Origin: Actinobacteria bacterium HGW-Actinobacteria-7
Lineage (GTDB): Bacteria; Actinomycetota; Coriobacteriia; Anaerosomatales; PHET01
Assembly: GCA_002841275.1 (NCBI GenBank)
Contig: PHET01000009.1
Location: 33,081 to 97,080, forward strand
Direction of reading: 5' to 3'
DNA length: 64,000 nt
Positions 44,228 to 52,311 of the stretch are shown here, one piece after another. The position numbers and the translations under genes are program-made. The stretch's first letter is position 1. The number at the start of each line of letters is the position of its first letter. The notes under the pieces are model-generated. The model worked only from the letters and a program-made list of their open reading frames with translations, was not told where the DNA came from and ran no database searches.

Positions 44228-44303
44228 TCGTATATACTTCTTGGACTAACCTGCGTTCCGTTCCGTCTGAAGGCCGCTCGCCTACGAGATGCAAAGGACT
44301 GCG

Positions 44304-46145
44304 ATGCGACCCGTTCACATAACCGACACCACGCTGAGAGACGCGCACCAGTCGCTGTGGGCCACCCGCATGGAGATCGGCGATATGCTGCCGATCCTTG
44401 GCAAGATGGACTCCGTGGGCTACTGGTCCATGGAGGTGTGGGGCGGCGCGACGTTTGATTCGTGTCTGCGGTTCCTCGACGAGAATCCCTGGGACCGGCT
44501 CCGAGTCATCAAGAAGCACTGCCCCAAGACTCCGCTCCAGATGCTGCTCCGCGGCCAGAACCTGGTGGGATATCACCACTACAGTGATGAGATCGTGACC
44601 CGGTTTGTCCATGCATCCAAGCGCAACGGCATTGATGTGTTCCGTGTGTTCGACGCGCTGAACGACATCCGCAATGTCGAGGTGGCGGGACGTGCCATCA
44701 AGGAGGCCGGCGCACATTTCGAAGGCGCCATCAGCTACACCGTGTCCCCCGTGCATACTCTGGATTCGTTCATCGACTACGCGCAGCAGCTCAAGGAGCT
44801 GGGCGCAGATACGATATGTATCAAGGACATGGCCGGAATGCTCACACCGTTTCGTACCGAGCGAATGGTTCGAGCGTTGAAGGATCAAGTGGGTCTTCCC
44901 GTTCACGTGCACTGTCACTACATCGGCGGTATGGCCCCCATGAACTATCTCAAAGCGGCAGAGGCGGGTGCCGATATCGTTGACACCGCCGTCGTCGCTC
45001 TGGCATTCGGCAACAGCCAGCCAGCGGTTGAGATGATTGTGGCCGCACTCAAAGAGAGTCCCTATGACACGGGTCTTGATCTTGACCTGCTCTTTGAGAT
45101 TGCGGAGTACTGGGAAGGCGTTCGTTCGGCCAAGGGACTGAAGCGAGGAATCACCACACTTCTCTCGATGGAGGTGTTCAGCCATCAGGTTCCGGGGGGC
45201 ATGATGAGCAACCTTGTCAGTCAGCTGGAGCTGCAGAAAGCGGGCGATCGCCTTGCGGACGTACTGGATGAGATTCCTCGAGTTCGTGCTGAGGTCGGGT
45301 ACCCCCCGCTCGTGACCCCGTTGTCCCAGATCGTCGGGACCCAGGCTGTCATCAATGTCCTGACGGGCAAGCGGTGGGCCATAGTTCCAACGGAAATGAA
45401 GGAGTACATCCGGGGCTACTACGGTAAGGCTCCCGGACCCATGGACAAGGAGATCGTGCAGCGCGTACTCGGAGGAGAGCAGTTGCTCTCGCCGGACATC
45501 CGTCCTGGTTCCTTGGTGAAGACGACATACGCTGAGGTAGAGGCGGAGATAGGCGACCTGGCACACAGCGAAGAGGACGTACTGATGTACGCGCTCTTCC
45601 CGAACGAAGCACATGCGTACCTTTCCGCTCACCGTGAAGGTGCGGAAAAAGCAGTGTTCCTGATGGGCGGCGAAGGCTCCCACACCAAGGAGGATGGTTC
45701 TGTGGACGTAAATCAGATTCGCGAGCTGATCAAGATCATTGAGGCATCCGATGTTGCCGAGGTGATAATCGAAGAGGGCGACAACAAGGTCACCTTGCGC
45801 AAGTCGGGCGTCGTGTCGTCTCCGTCCGCCCCGGCCGCGGCAGCCCCTGCGACACCCGAGCCCTCCACCGACCCGGTGGGGTTGCCAGCTGTTCGTCCTG
45901 ACGCCTGGAAGACGATCGTGGCTCCCATGGTGGGCACTCTCTATACCGCAGGCGCCCCCGGTGCTGACCCCTTCGTCAGCGTTGGCGATACGGTCGAAGA
46001 GGGGCAGACGCTGTGCATTGTTGAGGCGATGAAGCTGATGAACGAGATCACCGCCGAGGAGTCCGGCATCATCCGCGAGGTCTGCGTGAGCAATGCCGAT
46101 CCAGTCGAGTACGGGACAGTGCTCTTCTACTACGAGCCTGTGTAG
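44304..46145 (+). CDS. Carboxyltransferase-biotin carrier fusion (pyruvate carboxylase subunit B type)
   Basis: 613 residues. The N-terminal carboxyltransferase domain is of the pyruvate carboxylase/oxaloacetate decarboxylase/transcarboxylase 5S type (HITDTTLRDAHQSLWATRM, EVWGGATFDSCLRFL, CIKDMAGMLTP), followed by the conserved carboxylase region to about 450. Residues 467-502 (VDVNQIRELIKIIE ... VTLRKSG) are like the N terminus of AccB rather than a normal PycB linker. After a Pro/Ala hinge comes the biotinyl domain with EAMKLMNE (biotin Lys about 577). With the next gene it probably makes a two-subunit pyruvate carboxylase. ATG 44304 has AAAGGA upstream; ATG 44289 is possible. Confidence 0.9.
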   Translation: MRPVHITDTTLRDAHQSLWATRMEIGDMLPILGKMDSVGYWSMEVWGGATFDSCLRFLDENPWDRLRVIKKHCPKTPLQMLLRGQNLVGYHHYSDEIVTRFVHASKRNGIDVFRVFDALNDIRNVEVAGRAIKEAGAHFEGAISYTVSPVHTLDSFIDYAQQLKELGADTICIKDMAGMLTPFRTERMVRALKDQVGLPVHVHCHYIGGMAPMNYLKAAEAGADIVDTAVVALAFGNSQPAVEMIVAALKESPYDTGLDLDLLFEIAEYWEGVRSAKGLKRGITTLLSMEVFSHQVPGGMMSNLVSQLELQKAGDRLADVLDEIPRVRAEVGYPPLVTPLSQIVGTQAVINVLTGKRWAIVPTEMKEYIRGYYGKAPGPMDKEIVQRVLGGEQLLSPDIRPGSLVKTTYAEVEAEIGDLAHSEEDVLMYALFPNEAHAYLSAHREGAEKAVFLMGGEGSHTKEDGSVDVNQIRELIKIIEASDVAEVIIEEGDNKVTLRKSGVVSSPSAPAAAAPATPEPSTDPVGLPAVRPDAWKTIVAPMVGTLYTAGAPGADPFVSVGDTVEEGQTLCIVEAMKLMNEITAEESGIIREVCVSNADPVEYGTVLFYYEPV

Positions 46146-46158
46146 GCGAGGAGACAAC

Positions 46159-47508
46159 GTGTTCGATCGCATACTGATCGCCAATCGCGGCGAGATCGCT
46201 CTACGTATCATCCGTGCGGCCCGGGAGATGGGCATCGAGACGGTAGCGGTGTTCTCCGAGGCGGACCGCGACTCACTGCCCGCACGCATGGCCGACAGGT
46301 CCGTGTGCGTCGGTCCGGCCCCCTCGGCCCTTTCTTACCTGAACATGCCCAACATCATCGCCGCCGCTCTGAACACCGGGGCCCAGGCCATCCATCCCGG
46401 TTATGGCTTCATGGCCGAAAGCGCCGCATTCGCCCGAGCCTGCGCTGACTCCGGCCTCGTCTTCATCGGACCGACGCCTGAGGCGATCGAGCGCATGGGA
46501 GACAAGGCCGAAGCGCGTGCGACAGCCGCAGCCGCGGGAGTTCCCACGGTCCCTGGCAGTGACGGAGTCATCGAGAACTACGAGCAGGCGCTCGAATTCG
46601 CAGAGCAGGTGGGCTTCCCGGTGCTCATCAAGGCATCGGCTGGCGGAGGCGGCAAGGGTATGCGCGTCGCCCTTGACTCGTCTGAGCTCGAGGCCAACTT
46701 GATGGCTGCGAAGACCGAAGCCGCTGCGGCGTTTGGAAACGATGCGGTCTATCTGGAGAAGTACCTCACGCGACCGCGTCACGTGGAGATCCAGGTTCTG
46801 GCGGACACTCACGGCAACGCCGTGCATCTCTATGAGCGTGACTGCTCCATCCAGCGCCGCCACCAGAAACTCATGGAGGAATCTCCGTCACCTGCGCTGA
46901 GTGATGAGCTCAGAACCCAGATGGGGGAGGCGGCGATCAAACTCGTTCGCCATGTGGGTTACGTCAACGCTGGAACCGTCGAGTTTCTGCTCGACATGGA
47001 TGGTCGCTTCTACTTCATGGAGATGAACACCCGAGTTCAGGTCGAGCACCCTGTCACCGAGCAGGTCACCGGCGTCGACATCATCAGCGAGCAGTTGAGA
47101 ATCGCTGCAGGGCTTCCCATGAAGCACGCGCACCAAGAGGACGTTGTACTACGAGGGCACGCGATCGAGTTCCGTATCAACGCGGAGGATCCCGCACACA
47201 ACTTCCGTCCGCACCCCGGGCTGATAGACCTGTTCAACGCGCCGGGAGGACTGGGGGTTCGAGTGGACTCGCACGTCTACTCCGGGTATCGCGTTCCTGC
47301 GACCTACGACTCACTTCTGGGGAAGCTCATCGTGTGGGCCGAGACGCGTCAGGAGGCCATCGCGCGTGCGCATCGTGCGCTTGATGAGTTCATCGTGACC
47401 GGGATACCCACGACTATTCCGTTCCATCTCAAGGTACTCGACAACGAAGCCTTCATTCGCGGTGAGGTCTACACTGACTTCGTAGAGACCGAGATGGGCA
47501 TCCGATAG
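46159..47508 (+). CDS. accC: Biotin carboxylase subunit (AccC / PycA type)
   Basis: 449 residues. It carboxylates biotin on a carrier protein using ATP and bicarbonate. The start FDRILIANRGEIALRIIRAARE, the ATP-grasp glycine loop KASAGGGGKGMR, ERDCSIQRRHQKLMEE and FMEMNTRVQVEHPVTE are all present. The GTG at 46159 follows GAGGAGA. It is 13 bases after the carrier gene. It could serve both pyruvate carboxylase and acetyl-CoA carboxylase, since no other copy is visible. Confidence 0.95.
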   Translation: MFDRILIANRGEIALRIIRAAREMGIETVAVFSEADRDSLPARMADRSVCVGPAPSALSYLNMPNIIAAALNTGAQAIHPGYGFMAESAAFARACADSGLVFIGPTPEAIERMGDKAEARATAAAAGVPTVPGSDGVIENYEQALEFAEQVGFPVLIKASAGGGGKGMRVALDSSELEANLMAAKTEAAAAFGNDAVYLEKYLTRPRHVEIQVLADTHGNAVHLYERDCSIQRRHQKLMEESPSPALSDELRTQMGEAAIKLVRHVGYVNAGTVEFLLDMDGRFYFMEMNTRVQVEHPVTEQVTGVDIISEQLRIAAGLPMKHAHQEDVVLRGHAIEFRINAEDPAHNFRPHPGLIDLFNAPGGLGVRVDSHVYSGYRVPATYDSLLGKLIVWAETRQEAIARAHRALDEFIVTGIPTTIPFHLKVLDNEAFIRGEVYTDFVETEMGIR

Positions 47509-47531
47509 CGTTTTCGTCAAAGGGAGACGAC

Positions 47532-47882
47532 ATGTCAGATGAGATTCGCCTCGAGGGGCTCGGTGTTGCGCCGGGCGTGCTCGACACCATAGTCACTCTT
47601 GCAGCTGAAGGCGTGGAGGGTGTGTTCGCTGTTGGGTCCCCCGGCATTGCGGGACTGGTACAGCGAGGTGCCCGCAAAGGTGCGGCGCGCGCGGTGGATG
47701 TATGCGTCGAAGAAGATGGGTCGCTGCTGGTCACTGTTCACGTGCAGGCGGTCTACGGTCGCAAACTGCGTGAGATGGCGACCCAGGCGCAGGCTGCAAT
47801 ATCCGATGCTCTTTCGAGCCAGGTCGGTGTGGATGTCGCGGGTGTCGATATCTACGTCGACGGGCTCGTGTTTCCCGAGTAA
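47532..47882 (+). CDS. Asp23/Gls24 family protein (YqhY-like)
   Basis: 116 residues, DUF322 family (LEGLGVAPGVLDTIVTLAAEGVEGV ... VDVCVEEDGSLLVTVHVQAVYG ... VDVAGVDIYVDGLVF). In B. subtilis the matching gene yqhY follows accC and precedes nusB and affects fatty-acid synthesis control; other members are alkaline-shock or envelope proteins. AAAGGGAG precedes the ATG. Confidence 0.92.
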   Translation: MSDEIRLEGLGVAPGVLDTIVTLAAEGVEGVFAVGSPGIAGLVQRGARKGAARAVDVCVEEDGSLLVTVHVQAVYGRKLREMATQAQAAISDALSSQVGVDVAGVDIYVDGLVFPE

Positions 47883-47885
47883 TCG

Positions 47886-48302
47886 ATGACCAGAACCGAC
47901 AGGCACAGATCACGCCAACAGGCACTTCAGCTGCTCTACCAACGTGAAGTCTCCGGGATGACCGTGGCGAGAATCCTTCGCGACGGCAGCTATTCCACCG
48001 AAGACGGTGTTCCCGACGAATTCTGTCAGCAGCTGGCGCTCGGCGTCGAGGGCTCGATGGACCAATTGGATGAGACGATCGGACGTATCTCCGAGCATTG
48101 GGTCGTCTCGCGCATGCCGCTTGTGGACCGAAACATCCTGAGGTTGGCCACCTACGAGCTACTTTACGCGCTCGACGTGCCTCCCAGTGTCGCCATCAAC
48201 GAGGCGGTCGAACTCGCGAAAGTGTACGGGGGCGATGACTCGTCGAAGTTCGTGAACGGTGTTCTCGGCAAGGTAGCCGACGGATTCCGAAGTGGAGAGT
48301 GA
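47886..48302 (+). CDS. nusB: Transcription antitermination factor NusB
   Basis: A 138-residue all-helical RNA-binding protein ([17 protein letters not shown] ... [18 protein letters not shown] ... [31 protein letters not shown]). It works with NusE in rRNA operon antitermination. It lies three bases after the Asp23 gene and overlaps the area where xseB starts. Confidence 0.95.
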   Translation: MTRTDRHRSRQQALQLLYQREVSGMTVARILRDGSYSTEDGVPDEFCQQLALGVEGSMDQLDETIGRISEHWVVSRMPLVDRNILRLATYELLYALDVPPSVAINEAVELAKVYGGDDSSKFVNGVLGKVADGFRSGE

Positions 48303-48307
48303 GCGCC

Positions 48308-48616
48308 ATGACTGATGAATCGTACAGCTTTGCCACGGCGCGAACTCGTCTCGAAGAGATCGTGACGCAGGTACGCAAGAAGGATACCTCGCTGGAGAAG
48401 AGTCTGGATCTTCTCGAGGAGGGCGTTCGGCTCGCCAATCAGTGCACCGAGTTGATCGATCACGCTGACTGGGAAGCCGCCGGAGGTGCCGTCTCCGAGC
48501 CAGGTACTGACGCGTCGGTGGCCGGCGTCGAAGCTATCGAATTGAAAGAGAACCTTGGATCGGCAGAAGAGCCGACCGCGGAGGTCACAAGCGACCCACC
48601 GGTTGGTTCGGACTAG
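48308..48616 (+). CDS. xseB: Exodeoxyribonuclease VII small subunit
   Basis: 102 residues. The first about 55 are the XseB helical hairpin (YSFATARTRLEEIVTQVRKKDTSLEKSLDLLEEGVRLANQC). The remaining 45 form an acidic, Ser/Glu/Pro-rich tail that the family normally lacks. The catalytic subunit XseA is not in this window, although in B. subtilis xseA lies directly before xseB. ATG 48308 is taken; GTG 48299 overlapping nusB is the alternative. Confidence 0.87.
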   Translation: MTDESYSFATARTRLEEIVTQVRKKDTSLEKSLDLLEEGVRLANQCTELIDHADWEAAGGAVSEPGTDASVAGVEAIELKENLGSAEEPTAEVTSDPPVGSD

Positions 48617-48644
48617 TTCAACCCGCCGGTGACGGCACGTGTCA

Positions 48645-48675
48645 GCACTCGCACGACGGAGTGCGGGCGTACTAT
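48645..48675 (+). promoter_or_regulatory. Dyad and -10-like box before dxs
   Basis: GCACTC (48645-48650) and GAGTGC (48659-48664) form an inverted repeat around 8 bases, followed by TACTAT at 48670-48675. No clear -35 box is visible. The arrangement would suit a regulated dxs promoter with the dyad as operator. Confidence 0.3.
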
Positions 48676-48725
48676 GCTCGATGAGCGCGGCCTTTGGACC
48701 AAACCGCTTGAACCTACCGACGGAG

Positions 48726-50624
48726 ATGAGCGCCGGCGTGGAACCGCAGCGCATTCTCGATACCATTGACGCACCGTGTGATATCCGCACGCTCGATGCT
48801 GCGCAGCTTGAAACGCTGTGCGCGGAGATCCGCTCGGAACTCGTGACGACCGTGGCCCAGACAGGCGGCCACCTCGCCCCGAACCTCGGCGTGGTCGAAC
48901 TCACCTTGGGAATCCATCGTGCTCTCAATTGTCCAGCCGACCGCATAGTCTTCGACGTCGGACATCAGAGCTACGTGCACAAGTTGCTCACCGGCCGCAG
49001 GGATCGTTTCGCGACTCTGCGGCAGTACGGCGGCATGTGCGGCTTCCCCAAGCGAAGCGAGTCTCCGTTCGATGCTTTCGATACAGGGCACGCATCGGAC
49101 TCGCTGTCCGTCGCGCTCGGTATCGCGCTGGGCAGGGATGCGCGCGGCGGAGACGAGACCGTGCTCGCGGTTATCGGCGATGGTTCGATGACGGGTGGAA
49201 TGGCCTTCGAGGCGCTCAACCATATCGGGCATCTTGGGACCAAGTTGGTGATCGTCCTAAACGACAACGAGATGTCTATCTCCGAGAACGTCGGCGCATT
49301 GGCGAGCTATCTGGCGCGGGTTCGTCTGGATCCTCGCTACCACCGTTTGCGTGACGGTGTGGAGTCCCGTCTGTCCACTACCTCGTTGGGAAAAGGCATG
49401 GTCGATGCCGGCGAGGCAGTGAAGGAATCTGTGAAGCAACTCCTCTTGAAGCCGGGCATGTTCTTCGAGGAGCTCGGAATCACCTATGTCGGCCCCATCG
49501 ACGGGCACGATATCGAACAGGTCGAGCAGGCCGTCATGCGGGCAAAGCTGGCTGATGGTCCCGTGATCATTCACGCGGTCACCACCAAGGGTGCCGGGTA
49601 CGAGCATGCGGAGGCTCAGCCAGACGCTTTCCACGGGATTGGACCGTTCTCGGTCGCCACGGGTGAGGCCAACGGGTCCGGCGGGGCCATCAGCTACACC
49701 GCCGCATTCTCGCGCGCGCTCATCGAGGAAGCCTCCACTGATGAGCGCATCGTCGCAATCACCGCTGCGATGCCCAATGGAACCGGGCTGGATCGGTTTG
49801 CCGAGAAGTACCCAGGCCGGTTCTATGACGTCGGCATCGCCGAGGAGCACGCGGTCGGCATGGCGGCCGGGCTGGCTCTGGGCGGTAGCATCCCTGTCGT
49901 GGCCATCTACTCGACCTTTCTCCAACGTGCCTATGACCAGCTCATCATGGATGTGGCGCTTCAGAACCTGCATGTGGTGTTCTGCCTCGATCGGGCCGGT
50001 CTGGTGGGCGAGGACGGCCCGACACACCACGGAGTCTTCGATCTGACGTATCTGCGCTCTATTCCCAATATGACTGTGCTCGCGCCGGCTGACGAGGTGG
50101 AGCTGGCTGACGCGCTCCACACGGCGCTGGCCGCATCCGGGCCGGTTGCCATTCGCTACCCGCGAGGGTCTGGCGTGGGCAGGGAGTTGAAGCCTGAGCG
50201 CGAGACTTGGCTGCCCGCGACGGCAGAGATCCGGTGTGTAGGGCGAGATGTGGCGCTTCTCTCGGTAGGCCGAATGGTTTCAGTTGCAGAAGGTGCTGCG
50301 GAGCTCTTGGCCAACGACGGCGTCTCGGTGAGCGTCATCAACGCGCGATGGATCAAACCTATCGACAAACGAGCTGTTGTAGATGCGGCAGCGACCCATC
50401 GGCTACTTGTCACCATCGAGGAGAGTACGAGCATGGGGGGATATGGTTCTGCGGTATGCGAGGTCCTCGCGGATGAGGGCGCTACCGCACAGGTGCAGCG
50501 AATTGCGGTACCCGATTGCTTCGTCACCCATGGAGCAATGCCGTTGCTCCTCGCGGACTTGGGGCTTACCCCGGAGGGCGTGTACGCCACCGTCACTGAC
50601 CGGCTGACGCGTCTGACGTCCTAG
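48726..50624 (+). CDS. dxs: 1-deoxy-D-xylulose-5-phosphate synthase
   Basis: A thiamine-diphosphate enzyme, about 632 residues, that makes DXP from pyruvate and glyceraldehyde 3-phosphate for isoprenoid, thiamine and pyridoxal synthesis. The TPP signature runs from GDGSMTGGMAFEALNH to LNDNEMSISEN. The transketolase part has DVGIAEEHAVGMAAGLA and LDRAGLVGEDGPTHHG. The start is uncertain: ATG 48726 and GTG 48738 both fit the family N terminus (RILDTIDAPCDIRTL), whereas starts at 48639 or 48681 would lie at or before the likely transcription start. Confidence 0.95.
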   Translation: MSAGVEPQRILDTIDAPCDIRTLDAAQLETLCAEIRSELVTTVAQTGGHLAPNLGVVELTLGIHRALNCPADRIVFDVGHQSYVHKLLTGRRDRFATLRQYGGMCGFPKRSESPFDAFDTGHASDSLSVALGIALGRDARGGDETVLAVIGDGSMTGGMAFEALNHIGHLGTKLVIVLNDNEMSISENVGALASYLARVRLDPRYHRLRDGVESRLSTTSLGKGMVDAGEAVKESVKQLLLKPGMFFEELGITYVGPIDGHDIEQVEQAVMRAKLADGPVIIHAVTTKGAGYEHAEAQPDAFHGIGPFSVATGEANGSGGAISYTAAFSRALIEEASTDERIVAITAAMPNGTGLDRFAEKYPGRFYDVGIAEEHAVGMAAGLALGGSIPVVAIYSTFLQRAYDQLIMDVALQNLHVVFCLDRAGLVGEDGPTHHGVFDLTYLRSIPNMTVLAPADEVELADALHTALAASGPVAIRYPRGSGVGRELKPERETWLPATAEIRCVGRDVALLSVGRMVSVAEGAAELLANDGVSVSVINARWIKPIDKRAVVDAAATHRLLVTIEESTSMGGYGSAVCEVLADEGATAQVQRIAVPDCFVTHGAMPLLLADLGLTPEGVYATVTDRLTRLTS

Positions 50625-50660
50625 CGTCGTGCCGAGAGTGTCTGTGGAGACAGGTTCACA

Positions 50661-51455
50661 ATGAAGCGAATGCGCATAGATCTAGCACTGGTCGATCGGG
50701 AGTTCTTCAGCTCCCGAGAGCGTGCGCGCACCGCGATTCTGGCTGGTGACGTGAAGGTCGGTGATGTCCCGGTGCTCAAGGCGAGCGAGCTGGTCGGTCC
50801 TGATGCGTTGATCACGGTCGCCGAGAAGCGCAGGTTCGTGTCGCGTGGCGGGGACAAGCTTGCCGGAGCGCTGGACTGTTTTGCCGTGCCGGTTGCCGGG
50901 CGACGCGCCGTTGACGTAGGCGCCAGCACGGGCGGGTTCACCGACTGTCTGCTCCGAGCGGGGGCGTGCAGCGTTGTCGCGCTCGACGTTGGGTATGGTC
51001 AGTTGGCGTGGTCACTGCGCAGTGACGAGCGGGTGACCGTCTTGGAGCGAACCAATATCCGCCATGTCGACCCGGTCGAATTGGGTGCGCCGTTCGATCT
51101 TGTGGTCGTGGACGTGTCGTTCATCTCTCTGCGGACGGTCCTACCGTATCTGGAAGCGCTGATGGGTGAAGAGGCCGATCTGCTGGCGCTGGTAAAGCCT
51201 CAGTTCGAGGTTGGTAAGGGCCGTGTGGGAAAACGAGGTGTTGTCAAGGACGCGGCGGATCATCTGGAGGTGCTTGAGGGGGCGGTCGGTGCGGCTTCCA
51301 CGGCCGGGCTCGTGGTCAGCGGACTCACCTATTCGCCCATCAAGGGGCCCGAGGGTAACATCGAGTTCTGGATGTGGCTGTCTCGAGTCGGCGAACCTGC
51401 TCTCGAAACCCCCAGAGAGATCGTTGACGCGGCACATCGGCAGCTGGGAGGCTAG
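50661..51455 (+). CDS. tlyA: TlyA-family rRNA 2'-O-methyltransferase
   Basis: 264 residues: an N-terminal S4 RNA-binding domain (RIDLALVDREFFSSRERARTAILAGDVKV) and a FtsJ-like Rossmann domain (GGDKLAGALDCF, AVDVGASTGGFTDCLLRAG, DLVVVDVSFISLR, LVKPQFEVG). TlyA of mycobacteria methylates 16S and 23S rRNA and determines capreomycin sensitivity. B. subtilis yqxC occupies the same place after dxs. nadK follows one base after its stop codon. Confidence 0.93.
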   Translation: MKRMRIDLALVDREFFSSRERARTAILAGDVKVGDVPVLKASELVGPDALITVAEKRRFVSRGGDKLAGALDCFAVPVAGRRAVDVGASTGGFTDCLLRAGACSVVALDVGYGQLAWSLRSDERVTVLERTNIRHVDPVELGAPFDLVVVDVSFISLRTVLPYLEALMGEEADLLALVKPQFEVGKGRVGKRGVVKDAADHLEVLEGAVGAASTAGLVVSGLTYSPIKGPEGNIEFWMWLSRVGEPALETPREIVDAAHRQLGG

Positions 51456-51456
51456 C

Positions 51457-52305
51457 ATGCGTGTTCTGCTCGTTCCGAATACTGCGAACCCGCGTGCGGT
51501 CTCCGCCGTGCAGGAGCTCTCGGTATGGTGCGCTGGACGAGGGATCGAGTTCATCCTTGAGACCGATGACGCCCGAGAGGTCGGCATGGTTGACAGAGGG
51601 GTCACCGCGTCGGAGATCGGCGACATCGCTTTGGCGGTGGCGTTGGGCGGCGACGGAACCATCCTCAAGGCCGTTCATCTGCTCGGTGATGTCGAGGTGC
51701 CACTTCTCGGTGTCAAGTACGGCCGACTGGGGTTTCTGTCCGGTTCGCGACCCGAGACCATGCGCGAGGCCATCGAGTCGGCGCTCTCCGGTGAGGCCCG
51801 AATCGAGCGCAGGGCGACACTCACGGCGAAGGTGGTCATGGACGGTAGAACGGTGGGACGCTACCGCGCACTCAACGAAGTGGTTCTTTCGCGCGGTGCC
51901 TCCGGGCGCGTGGTGGTCCTGGATGTCAGCATCGACGGTGTTCACCTCGAGCGGCTGCGAGCCGATGGCCTGATAGTCGCAACTGCCACTGGCTCTACGG
52001 CCTACGCCCTTTCCGCAGGCGGCCCAGTGATCTCGCCGAGTTTCGCCGGAATGGCAGTGGTCCCAATCGCGCCACATACGCTGCAGGCCCGGGCGTTGTT
52101 GACCGATCCGTCGGAGGCGGTCGAGATCACGCTGCCGGAGCCAGCTCGTTCGGATGCGTGCATTGTCGTTGACGGAGACGCGAAGCCTTGCAGACAGGCC
52201 ATAGAGAGCGTCACCGTCTCGAGATCGGATCACGACGTGCTTTTGGTCAAGCATGATGGCTATGCGTTCTATCACACTGTCTCCACTGAGTTCTTTGGTG
52301 GATGA
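51457..52305 (+). CDS. nadK: NAD kinase
   Basis: 282 residues. The catalytic GGDGTIL motif, the NE pair in ALNEVVLSRG, and the Gly-rich ATATGSTAYALSAGGP segment are all present. It phosphorylates NAD to NADP. The ATG at 51457 has GGGAGG upstream. tlyA-nadK-recN is a common actinobacterial order. Confidence 0.96.
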   Translation: MRVLLVPNTANPRAVSAVQELSVWCAGRGIEFILETDDAREVGMVDRGVTASEIGDIALAVALGGDGTILKAVHLLGDVEVPLLGVKYGRLGFLSGSRPETMREAIESALSGEARIERRATLTAKVVMDGRTVGRYRALNEVVLSRGASGRVVVLDVSIDGVHLERLRADGLIVATATGSTAYALSAGGPVISPSFAGMAVVPIAPHTLQARALLTDPSEAVEITLPEPARSDACIVVDGDAKPCRQAIESVTVSRSDHDVLLVKHDGYAFYHTVSTEFFGG

Positions 52306-52311
52306 CGTCTG

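Noticed and set aside
44151..46289. A minus-strand open frame of 712 codons across the carboxylase gene
   Set aside because: It mirrors the plus-strand gene, has no family motifs and shows His/Arg-rich composition typical of antisense frames in GC-rich DNA.
48639..48725. An upstream extension of dxs starting at 48639
   Set aside because: The added residues do not resemble the family N terminus and would lie upstream of or at the probable transcription start after the -10-like box at 48670.
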